From: Seriola aureovittata
Taxonomy: Eukaryota > Chordata > Actinopteri > Carangiformes > Carangidae
Length of the DNA: 64,000 bases
Reading direction: 5' to 3'
Assembly (NCBI RefSeq): GCF_021018895.1
Contig: NC_079375.1
Span: 19,136,492-19,200,491, forward strand
Part shown: in pieces, positions 10,936 through 22,199 of the stretch
Numbering within the stretch: position 1 is the stretch's first letter
Layout of the letters: every line of letters begins with the position of its first letter
Notes under the pieces: generated by a model
Database searches by the model: none
Seen by the model: the letters and a program-made list of their open reading frames with translations, nothing else
What the model was told of the DNA's origin: nothing
Made by a program: the position numbers and the translations under genes

Positions 10936-13256
10936 TCAGTGCAACTAACAGGGTAATAATTATTTGTCTGAGTTGAATTATAGATGACTCTCTTCTCTGT
11001 ATCTATATTTACACTTTTGGTTTACTTGGTAACTCTCGGCCCAGCAGTTTAGGTGCATGTTTAACAGAAACGTCATCAGTTTGTTTCCGGCCAGGGACCA
11101 TATCAAAAAGTCATACTCATCTTTCTCCACCTCATGTCAGTATTTCCGTAGCATATGAGAAAATGTTTTGGATTGGACAACAGAATAAATTATGTAAGAG
11201 CCTTCTGTCAGCTGCCCAAGGGGATGGATAATGATTTGGATTTACAGAATGCCCAAAAATCACAAATTTACCTCAGGGGACTTTCTAAGCTGCCTTTCAA
11301 CCAGTCCTTAAAACGTGAGAAAATTCAGGAAGATCAACACAGGACTGGATCCTTTCCATGACGGACAGATGTGAAGTAGATGTAGTAAAAACATCCAAAC
11401 GCCCAACAACCAAGTCCAGTAAGAACACTAGAAAAGCTTAAGGAGGAAAAACTTCCTGAATGGGGAAATGAACAAAGCCAGTTGTGTGGAAGGTGAAGAC
11501 TGTGTGACAACAGCTTCAGATGATGATGTTAAACCTGAGTTAAATGTGGCTTTAAAAGACAAGCGAGTACGAATGAATGAGCAAAGAATACAAGTGATTA
11601 AACAGACAGGGGCGGGATGGTTTTGATGGAAAACGTGCACCAGAGAAAAAAGAAACAGTAAAAGTTGTGAAATGTAATTTGGGAATTAATCAGCATTCAT
11701 TAGCCCACGGGGCCTTTCCTCCAAGTCTCTTTCTCTCTCCATCTCTCCGTCTTTCTATCGCTTAATGTTCCCTCTCTCATCGAGGCATCATGGGTAGCCC
11801 GCTCACTGCTCAGCAGAGCGTTACCCATTTGCCTGCTGTCTCGCCAGCTCGCTCTCTAACCAAACTTTACCTCCTACCTGACACTCTCCCCCTCCCTCCC
11901 TCCCTCCCTCTGCTCATTAGCATCACATTAGCATTTCATTTGCATTGTACAATCTGATTCAATTCAATCTGCTCCGTTTCTCACATTATGTTTTATTTTG
12001 TTTTTTTTTTCTCTTCTCGGTCCTCAGTAGCTACAACTTGTTCACCCTTGTGTTGTGGATTGTGTTCTTGAACTTTTTGTTTTGTGACTTTTATTTTGGT
12101 CATTTTGGATCTATATTATGAGGGGAAGTCACCTTTTCTGCTGCCATTCAAGTTAAAGGACCATATCAGTGTTTTTACACACTTGTTACAGACGACTTAC
12201 CCCTTTTTGAAAAGTGTTAGATATGGCACCAGATCATTTTATCAGTTTAACATGACATGTCTTTTATCATCTGCATTTGTTTTCTAGACAGGGATGAAAC
12301 TCTCTGGGTTGTAAAATATCACGAGAAGGACAAACGCGCTGTTCTGTACTGTATTATGACAATGTCAGTAACCTCACTTTTCACGCCAATGAAGCTTGAA
12401 TGGAGTTGAATTCATTTCAGTCTCTTGGCTGGAAAGACACAGTAATTAGGCAGGTGAGCAGAGCGAGGCGGGGTCGGGCTCAGGCAATTAAGAAAGTGAC
12501 AGCCCATCCAGCACGGTGACAGGCCACGGCCTCGCACTCACACATGCAGAAATACAGATGTATGCACACAACCAGCATCCATGTGTAACAACCAGCTTTT
12601 AGAAAACGTCATCCGTGAGCAGCCTAATTAACATAAAAGCGCTGGCTCTCTGTCACCTACTATCCTCTCTGCCTTACGTCCTCATCCCAGAAACAAGGGA
12701 GGAACAAAAGTGGACAAAGAGAAATTCACCACTGACATTTCAACCCAGTATCAGCCAGTTATTACCAGTAATGAAGAGCAGCCTAGTGTCATGTTTTTAT
12801 AGATATGTTATCTCAAGTTATTGTCCATGAAAGAGTGAAAGAAAGTACACTCAGAATTTTATATTGTATTGTGCATATTTAAAAATGCTTGATTTTGAGG
12901 TTGCTGTTGATGAACAAAAGGAAACGCACACAGAAAACAAGGAAGAAAATGTTTGGAAAAAACAATTTTGATGTCTAGTTGTAAATCTAGTATTGCAACA
13001 AATAATTTTCACCATTTCGAAAAGGACGATTTGAATTAAACGTTCAATCCACAGAGGTTTTGTATTCGTAAAACTTTCCCAGAGCCCAAATTTTAAAGCA
13101 GGTGATGACATCTCACTATAAAGCCTGCGTGCAGAGGGCCGCGCAACTGGGAGATAAACCTGCACAGAAGCTAGGAAACGTTTGTACAGTGCTCTGGTGA
13201 ACAGTAGGAATGATTTCCTGTAACTTTCTTTGTGACAGTGGAGCTGAATGAGTCTG

Positions 13257-13565
13257 TTAGAGAAGGAGCTCCACTGTCTCTGCAGTGTGTCGTGGAGGGG
13301 ATGGGTTGATTTGTCTATGATGAAGAGCGCTCTGTTCAGTGACCTCTTGTCCCCTCACCGACTCAAACATCTCCAGGTTCTGACCAGTGATGCTCCCGGC
13401 CGTGAGGATGGAGTTTATTGATCCTGCTTTTCCCCAGCAGACCACAGCACAGTAGATGGCGCTCGCTACCACAGACGGGTACAAAGATCTCCAGCATCTT
13501 GCCACATACATTGAAAGATCTGGGCTTCCTCAGAAAGAAGAGTCTGCTCATCTTCATCTTGAGAC
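13257..13565 (-). mobile_element. LINE (L2/Rex-like) reverse transcriptase C-terminal relic
   Basis: The minus strand encodes, in three successive frames, the end of a fish non-LTR retrotransposon ORF2: SRLFFLRKPRSFNVCGKMLE, then SVVASAIYCAVVCWGK, then IIDKSTHPLHDTLQRQWSSF. The order and wording match the conserved tail after the reverse transcriptase of L2/Rex1-type elements. Two frameshifts separate the pieces. It is a 5'-truncated dead copy. Confidence 0.75.
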
Positions 13566-13710
13566 GGACAGAGACACTAAAGAGCTCTTCTAACTCTAGT
13601 GCAGGTAATTCATCTGTCACTGCACCTCAATAAACTGAGGACAGCTCAACACATATATTTGTATTCTGTTAACAGTTTAAACCACTCCCTCATCTTGCAT
13701 ACACACAAGA

Positions 13711-13745
<35 letters not shown>
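13711..13745 (+). repeat. (CA)n microsatellite
   Basis: About 17 CA units just downstream (plus sense) of the LINE relic. Confidence 0.9.
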
Positions 13746-13749
<4 letters not shown>

Positions 13750-13902
13750 TCTAAGAAACACACTGTTTAGATGTGATATGACACTTTTGCAGAGTACTCA
13801 TCTGTGCAGTTAAGTGTTAATGTGTTTGTGACATTAGCCAGGAGAAGGGTGCATTCTCCCTTTGTCTCACATCTCTCCATAACCACCCCAGCGCCAAACT
13901 CT

Positions 13903-14089
<187 letters not shown>

Positions 14090-17000
14090 GTGGGATATGG
14101 CGTCAGGCAGTTATAAATGGCCATCATTTCCCAAACCACTCTGTTCTCCATTGTGGAGCGCATGTCGCCGCGGGGAAAGGAGGTGATGTGTGTGTGAGAG
14201 CGTGTGTAGGAGGATGTAAGGGTGTGTGAGGGGGTAATAGAGGAAGTGAAGGGGCTGATAGTCCCAGAGGAAAACTGTGACGGTTGGAGAGTAGCAGAGA
14301 CGCACCGCTAGGTAGACTGGAAAGCTTCACTGAAATCAGTCTGAGCAGAGGAAGAGACAGTCGTCTACAGTTAATGCAGAACACCAAACTACACGCTAAA
14401 TACTGAGCTTTAGACAGGATATTAGAAATACCTGCCTGTGCTCAACCTGAACCCCTCAAACTTCACATTTTAAGATATTGTTCCTGTAGAATATTACAAA
14501 CAGCCTCACGAACGCCCCATGTGTCACTTGTGGTACAGAATGTAAACAGCTCAGATTGTCAGATCTCTGAAACAACACCTCAGACATGACCTTAATGAGC
14601 TTCAGCTTCTTTTCTTTTATATACATGTCACCAGTTCATGGATCTTTCCCGTCTTCCCTCGAGGAGAGCCAAAGTGGAACCAGAACTTCCGGATTCTGTT
14701 CCAGACGTAAGAAAAGCTCATTTAAAATCCCTTTGACCTTTGCAGCAAAGCAAATGACTAAAGATCCAGCGTCCTGCAGCCATGGGACAAAGTCTTAGTC
14801 AACAGCATGTCGTGTGTCTTGCTTCATATGTTTAGATAAGGAGGGCAATTTTTTTCAAATTTTGAATAAATATTTTTATTTTATTTTTTTACCAGCCATT
14901 TCCCATAGGTCCCGGAGCGTGGCGGATTAAAGATTAAGGTTCAACAGAAGAGGTGAGTCCATGAGCAAGTCAAGGAGTCGCAGTTAGAGAGACAGAGAGG
15001 TCTGTGCACCGTAGAAGTTTTTAGTTTTTAGCTGAGAGCAGAACAAAGAGAGTGTTGGAGAGTTTTATGGATATGGGTGAAATGTAGGAAAGGTGAATTT
15101 TAATGAGAGTAATTTTTTCTGTGTTCTCTGTAATCTTCATCAACATCACAAAGTTTTCCATTTTATAATAGAAAATGTTGTAGTGGATGGTAATTTGTCT
15201 TTATTTTTTTCCAGAGAGACCAGTGAAAGAAATGCTGCGTGAGGGAGCGGACTGAACGGCAGAAGCTCGTGGAACAGACGCCTGTCACGACTTTGTCTGC
15301 GCCCACAGTTTTTTGTGTTTCTTTATTTTCTTCTTTAGACCTTCATTTTGCCGTCAACTTTTCTCCTGAAACGTGAGCAGGGTGATCGATCCTTGTCGTG
15401 AGGCTTCACGCACGGCCCCATCGGTCTGCCCCTCTCTGAACCATGTCAGCTGTGCATCTACAGAGCAGTGTTATAGGAGCATCTCACTCTCTAATCATCT
15501 CAGGGATCACATGTGTTTCATTACATTAGTGTCTGTCTTTTGCTTACCTGTCTTTTTCTTAGATAAACATTTTCATGTTTTTGTTAGAGAAACTCAGTCA
15601 GACGAGTTCAGGTACCAATTCATTGACTTCTAATTTACTTTAAACTATTTATTTCAGACAATTTAAAGTGGATATTGTTAAAGTAACTATTTCATACAAA
15701 TGATAGTGACCCTGCAGTGTTTAGACTTGGTCTCTACTGGTCTTTCTTTTCAGCAGGTTTGCAGGTTTTTAACTTGAAGCTGGACATTTCAACTATTTAT
15801 GCAATTTTTATTTTAGCTATTTATTGTCATTTCAACTAATGCAGCTTGGTTGGATGTGTGTCCTGTGCAGTTAGCTTATTTTAGCTGGCAGTTTTTTGGT
15901 TATTAGGAATAATAAATGTAGATATATAAATATATAGATCAGCCTCAGAAAAATTTGTAATTTGTAAATCTACAGATATACACACATTTTTCTATTCTGC
16001 TCCACCATCTTTCCACGTTCTCCCTGCTGACTGCAGAAGTACGCCATGGGATACACGTGGCTGGGAATTACTGGGTCATGTTCATTGATATTAAGATAGT
16101 GTAAACATCACTTAATCAAAGTTTCTAGAAATAAAAAGTAGAACATTTCTCTCTAGCTGAATTTGAGAATCACCCTATTGTTAAATGTCTGTGTTGTGCC
16201 TCGCATTTTCCCAACTTGTGTCAACGGTTCATTTCAAGTGTTACCCTCATAATACTCTTTGCAGAGGCCACTCGTGGTGCCAGCTAAACCTTGGGATAGA
16301 ACTGTCTTTTGTTTTATTCTTATATCCCTCTTTCCCATCTCACGAGGAACTCTCACTCTACTGTACGTCTGCTCTCGTTCTTATAACTTAAGAATCTTTT
16401 GTTAATGGTTTTGTGTTTTCTTTTGGCAGTCGTAAAGTTTAGGATTTAAAACTGTTAATGACTTCTGGCTGTGCTTGCCCACTATCAGCTTATATTATCC
16501 TCTTTTCTCTTATGGTCTTAAAGCAGTTTGGTTACACCGCACGTCCAACTATTGAGATTAAATTGGTCTATCAAAAGCAACACTTGTGGCCAGGTTCATC
16601 CAGTGATTTGGATTTATGTCCATGGAAGTAATATGCAGATTCTAAGAGTTATTGTCTCATTTTGCATAAAAATGTAGCACTTGCGCAAAATCGCTTGAAA
16701 GTCTCTTTTCTGCACTTTGCTTTCATTTCATGAAATAAAGATTCCTGACACACTAAAGTAACGTCTGTATGTGTTATCTTTCCTCGGTGGTTTCCTCACT
16801 GAAACATTCATAAACATGCAAAACCCGTTATGATCATTGCCGTCTCATTTTGACGTGACACTAGCACTTGCACAGCTCGTGATGACGGGACCACTACACC
16901 TTCCCTCTTGTTCTCAGAAATATTGTAAACCACAAACGCTCCATCTTTCCCTCTCCCCTTCAAAAGAGGTTAGAAAAATTAAATGGCGAGAACAGCAAGG

Positions 17001-17609
17001 GAGCCTGTGTGTACACCCACTTCAATATATTACAAATGTCTTCCACTTAGGCCTGTTTCAACCAGGGGCCTGATATGGTTTTGATACAAAAGACAAGTGA
17101 GGAAAACGAGAGGGCCGTTTAAGGAGGGGAAACGGTCAGTGTTTGACAGGAGGCCTTTCTAAATCCCACACTCATCCATCATAAGTGGCATTTGTGCACT
17201 CTGAAGGCCTGATAGTAGCCTTTTGCATTTTCACACTGCGCTTTGCCTTCTGCATTTGGTCCGGGGGAGAGAAAACGATGGAGGAAAAAAGGTTGGGGGG
17301 GGGGGCACATTTATATACTATAGTTTCATTCATTCTCTTTTTTTTTTCCAACATCATCCCACTCTCGCTCCTTCAAGGCTGCTTCTCCTCTCTTCCCCTC
17401 TACATTTTGGGAAAATCACTCTCTGAATTGGAAAAGGGACCCTGGGGCCACAGGCGCAGGGTCCACGTTTCGTTTTTTTTTTTTTTTTCTTTGGATAATT
17501 GACTCCCATTGCCTGGTAATTCATCGCTTGCATATGCCAGCTAATTCATCAGAAGAAGAGAAGCTGCCGACCTCACAACCTTGCATGCCCCACCACCCCA
17601 CATGCCCCC

Positions 17610-17653
<44 letters not shown>

Positions 17654-17805
17654 TTCATATTTCAACACTTCTCACATCTCAACCTCGCAGTGCTCACTCG
17701 CATATATGCATGCACACATACAAAACACACACACACACACACACAGGATTGAGTTTACCCCCCTTCCACCACTGCCCCCCCCCCCCCCCCCCCACACCCC
17801 CCACC
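17610..17805 (+). repeat. two (CA)n tracts and a poly(C) run
   Basis: (CA)n at about 17614-17650 and 17724-17745, then about 17 consecutive C ending near 17793. Confidence 0.85.
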
Positions 17806-19488
17806 TGCCCCAGAAGAGCCAGGAGCTTGGAATGAGAGGAGGGAGCAAGCGGCAAGTTAGCGGATGAAAAACCTGAGATGATAGATGGGGCGCATTGTGG
17901 CATTATGAATGAATTATACCTCCCAAATACCTTGAGCAGTGCAGACTGTCAGCCTGTATCTATACTAATCTGGGAGAAAATATAGCTGTTTCCACATTAA
18001 AGGGGGCCGGCAAAGAACGGGCCACAAAATTAATTGAGCAATCAGGCCATTAGAGAGAAACACCACACTGAGTCCTGGTTCTGATGTAGCAACATTTATC
18101 ACTGCCGACCGGGAATCTGTTTCCATTCCTGTTTTTTTTTTTTTTTTTCCTTTCTCTCTCGTTCTCTCTAACGTGGCCCAATCTTCAAACAGATTAGGAT
18201 TATTGTGACAAGACAAAGGTATCTTTTGTCTTTTTCCATAGCCGTGTCAGCGCCTGCTGCATTTATCACGGTTGTCACACAGTCTTAAGGCTTTCAGCTT
18301 GCACACCTTGTCCCATTTTTCTCCCAGCGGTGGGTCCGTGTTAAATTTGCAAAGAAAAGTACATTATAGGAGAATGTCCCCTGATAAATTATAGGCTGGA
18401 CTGTCAGATACATGAGTGTGTGTTTGCATTATTTCCCCCCTCCCCTGTTGAGTTCAGGTTTATGTTTATCAGGTGACTCTCTACAAAATATGATTGTGAT
18501 TTTTCTTCCTCAAAGTCTCTTCCTCACAGGTTTTGGGGAGATGTTGCTATTGTAGGTGCTCAGTGGTATATGAAATGGTAAAGATCAACAAACAGATAAA
18601 GAAAAAAACAGGTAGAAAATGTACTGTGCAGACAGATTAACAGTGTGAAACATTTTTAACAAATACAGTAATATTTGCTAAATGTCACAGATTCATTGAT
18701 TTTCATATTTTTTCCTTTATGATGCATCATTATCATCATTATTATTATTACAGAAATGTATAACCCTGCCATACGTCTTATTCTTAAATAGCATTACAAT
18801 AACTGTATACCGTAAATATAAATGCACCAGATGTTGGCCAGATGCAGATATGCACATATTTGAAGCTGCTACACAGGGAAAGCAGACTGAGGCAGGAACC
18901 TCCTCAGAATATGACATGATAGCATGTCATGGTCATTTTCGTATCATGCATGTTACACTTAAAATACTGCAGAACACTGGGAAAAAATTTGATATAAAAA
19001 TATGATAAATGTATACATATGATAAGTTGAAATCTTCAGACTATCTAGAAATAACCCCAACTTTTTTAGAAGACTGCTTCACTTGTCCCTTTGGCACAGT
19101 GACAGAAAAGCACTTTGGCTGCTCTGTGGATGCTCTGTATCTGGATCTAATGGTGGTGATCTGTGCTGCTTTTTGTGTCTTTTTGTATGTGTGCTACAGG
19201 TGCATGTTAGGATAGATGACACAAGATGAATGCCATGAATTAAATAATATTAAAAGCAAAGTAAGGTGCTCTACAGCTTCTGGTGTTTTATCTCCCAGCG
19301 TGCAGGATGTACTCACTGTGGTAAACTGTGTCTTCCAACCATCAACAGTGACATGACCTTTGTTTTGACTCACTGGCATTTCTACATTTCAAAAACATCT
19401 GAGTGAATTAAACCAGCAAACGTCTGGTTAGTGTGTAGACTGGACAGTTGGCTCGGTGGTCTAATATCTGACATCTAGCTCCCTCTGG

Positions 19489-19501
19489 TGGACAAATCAG
19501 A
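19489..19501 (-). promoter_or_regulatory. CTCF-like motif
   Basis: The minus strand reads CCACCAGAGGGAG, close to the vertebrate CTCF core. It is the only such match I noticed left of the satellite. Motif match only. Confidence 0.35.
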
Positions 19502-20119
19502 GAACTGTGCTAAACTCAGTTAAGGCTGGAGGATGTGCTGAAATCAGCGGTTGTTAGATTTTATAAAACATTCACAAAATACTCAACATTGTCACTTAAA
19601 TAAAACAAGCCAGTAGTTAATGATTTCAGCTCCGTCTCCTATCTCAGAGACCAACACCTCAAATCTGCAGCTAAAACCTGCTTTATTTTCACCCTCAGTC
19701 AACATAAGTTTCCATTATTTGCAAAAATGAAAATAATACGGACAGATCTATTTCTTTGCAGATCTCCTCTTTTTGAAATATGCTGTACATTTACATACAT
19801 ACACTCTGTAAATGCATGTATACATTTGATCACAAACAATAATGTTAAATAAACTAATGCAATGTTCAATTAAAGTGTTACATATTTTCAAATAGGCTGC
19901 TGATCATTTCAGGGTATTCAAAGTATAAATTCAACAATAAATTGAGCAGACTGTGTTGAAGTTGTTGTTTTGTTCACAGCTTTCAGGGACCAGACGTTTC
20001 ACTGGACGAAATAAAATATGGTGTTAAATACATTTCTGACCATCTTTACAAAGGATTTTGAAAGGCTTTAAACCCCATTAGAGATAACAAATTTTTCTGG
20101 CGTCTTCAAAGCATATTCC

Positions 20120-22175
20120 TCATTTGCAGGAAAAGCATGTTTCAGATTTGTTGGTCTTCTTCAGTGGTGCTCTGAACAGGTCATCTGCTGGAGTGGTCAC
20201 CACTCTCAGTTGCTGTGGGCAGAAAAGGAAAGGGCCACTATTAATCGACCGTAACAACACAGCAAACTGAAGAAACACATGTGGCATAAATGATGTTTAG
20301 AGCACATGTCTTAGTGTTCCTGGAGTAACAGCCAAACTGTAGAGAAACCACAGTGGTGCCATGAGGACTGAAGAGAAAGCAAGAAATAGCCCGAGGCCAT
20401 GGCCCCACCATGGGTACTGGTAGGTGTTGTTGTATCTCAGAGGGGTAAATTTGACCAGAGAGAAAAGCAATATGCTCTGTGAAGAAAGAAACATAACTCT
20501 TAACTATAACTGAACCATGGAAATTTGGCGATGGGAGCAATAAAGGAAAAAAAAGTCAAACATTTTCTATAAATTTGGTTAGAAATTTTTCCATTGTCAT
20601 TCACATAGATTTAGAATAATTCACTTTATTTACTTACTGTACACACACATGGAGTGATGAACTTAACAACAATATTTCATATAAGGTGAAGGGCGGTAGC
20701 CAATCATATCCATAATATTATTATAATAATGACTGGCACCTGGGAGACAGACATTTATTAGATAATTTATATTGGAATATAAGGATAATGAAATGCAGAT
20801 AGGAAACATTTCCAGCACAAATTTGTCAAAGGTGTATTTAGTGCTGAGTCACAGGATCAGATAGTAACTGTATTTGAATAACAACGTAACTCACCATACA
20901 CCCATCTTATACAAACGGACTCCAAAATGGCAAAAAGTAATAAAGGGATCCCACTACAGGCATAGTAATCAAAAAGCTGAAATACAGAGAGTCCTCCCTG
21001 CCGTCCGTGAGAATTAAGATGGAGAAAAATTAAAATTATTACAGAGAAAGGAAAGTTGTTTATCTTTTCAACTGTATTTACATCAGGAAACCTGACTATC
21101 AAGTCCAAAGAAGATAATCATAATGAAGAAGAAAGCAGCCCAGAGTTGGGGTAAAGGCATCATGGCTACTGCTCGAGGGCAGGCAATGAATGCCAGGCCA
21201 GGACCTGCAAAAATACATAGTAATATTATTAAAACTGTCTGTCTTACAAGACTTTCAAATTAGACAGCTTAGCTTTGCTTCTAATGGACAAATCATTACA
21301 ATACAACACAGCACAGGTCATAGTGTGGTATTACAAAAAACTTACCTGATTCAGCCACCATTGAGATGTCGACACCCAACTCATAGGACATGAAGCCAAG
21401 GACAGAGAATATTGCAAAGCCAGCAACAAAGCTGGTCACACTGTTCATCATGCACAGGGCAAATGCATCTCTGTGATGGAAAAAGATTATATGACCTGCA
21501 ACAAGATTTCAAAGGTTGACACAGTGTTGCCAAGCTATATAATGGTATGTGAACTAATAATGTGGACTGTCTCGCTCATCACCCACATTTTCGTCTCACC
21601 TGAGGGTTAGCCAGATGTGTTGAATCAGGAGAAAGGTAAAATCGAATACCATCTATGGCTCCTAGCAATGTCAGACCACAGATCAACAAGGCAATCATCA
21701 TCACATAAGGAAATGTGGCCATGAGTAGACCACCTGAAATAGGAGGAGCGACATAGATATAGGGGTAGACAAAATAAAAACACTAAAAAAGGTCTTTAAG
21801 CTATTGTTGAGAATGAGTTGTTTCACTCCCTCAGAGTTGTCAAACATTATTGTTGAGAATCTCACTTTGCCAGAAGACTTGACTCCTTTCCAGATGCAGA
21901 AGTAACAAACAATCCAGCTCAGCAGAAGACACCCAGCCAGGTCCCAGTGGATTCTACCCATATCTTCAATTCCTTCAAACAAACCCAGGACTCTCCTCCT
22001 GAAAATAATGTATGTTTAAGAACATTTTCTGATATAAGTTTGTTAAGAAACTGCTTCAATTTGGTTTTAGTGAATAAATACAGCCAGAATTTTTCAACTG
22101 AAGATGTTGTATTCTGAGAAACGTGATCTATTGGTGAATGATTAAGTTGATGATCAATGTAGTCCCCTTGCAATG
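20120..22175 (-). pseudogene. Decayed solute carrier family 6 (GABA/taurine-type Na+/Cl- symporter) gene, 3' part
   Basis: Minus-strand exons with SLC6 boundaries: ~22175-22082 (extracellular loop 2, SSVEKFW), 21998-21866 (133 nt, [12 protein letters not shown]...[14 protein letters not shown]), 21733-21600 (134 nt), 21470-21346 (125 nt, [19 protein letters not shown]), 21204-21092 (113 nt, [13 protein letters not shown]...GLDSQ), 20997-20895 (103 nt, [16 protein letters not shown]), 20739-20638 (102 nt), 20476-20306 (171 nt, YNNTYQYPWWGHGLG) and 20212-20120 (tail with stop TGA). Lesions: the 134-nt exon lacks one base of the usual 135, just after GTGGTCTAC; the 102-nt exon has one extra over the usual 101 and an in-frame TAA; the usual 104-nt exon (DAGTQIFFSYAI region) has no intact copy in the 129-bp gap 21599-21471; the 138-nt exon after GLDSQ is gone, leaving a 94-bp gap. 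TM1-TM2 exons are not in the window. Other junctions keep GT/AG and phase, so decay looks fairly recent. The sequence fits the GAT/BGT/TauT/creatine branch; the exact paralog is unclear. Assembly error could explain single-base indels but not the missing exons. Confidence 0.85.
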
Positions 22176-22199
22176 AAAAAGTGAAAATATTAAGTTAGA

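Larger units (their letters stand above)
8401..13256. other. non-coding stretch
   Basis: Pyrimidine-rich around 9.5-10.2 kb and a CCCT run at 11.89 kb. No coding exon is supported. One dispersed repeat lies at 10.86 kb. Confidence 0.5.
14090..20119. other. non-coding stretch between LINE relic and transporter relic
   Basis: Contains poly(T) runs at about 17.34, 17.47 and 18.13 kb and CA/C tracts at 17.6-17.8 kb. A short splice-donor-bounded frame near 14.65-14.71 kb looks accidental. The region includes a CTCF-like motif at 19.49 kb. Confidence 0.5.

Noticed and set aside
14630..14710. Short plus-strand frame (PRGEPKWNQNFRILFQ) ending at a GTAAGA donor
   Set aside because: It faintly resembles a C2-domain strand but no partner exon or acceptor was found, and the minus strand is also open.
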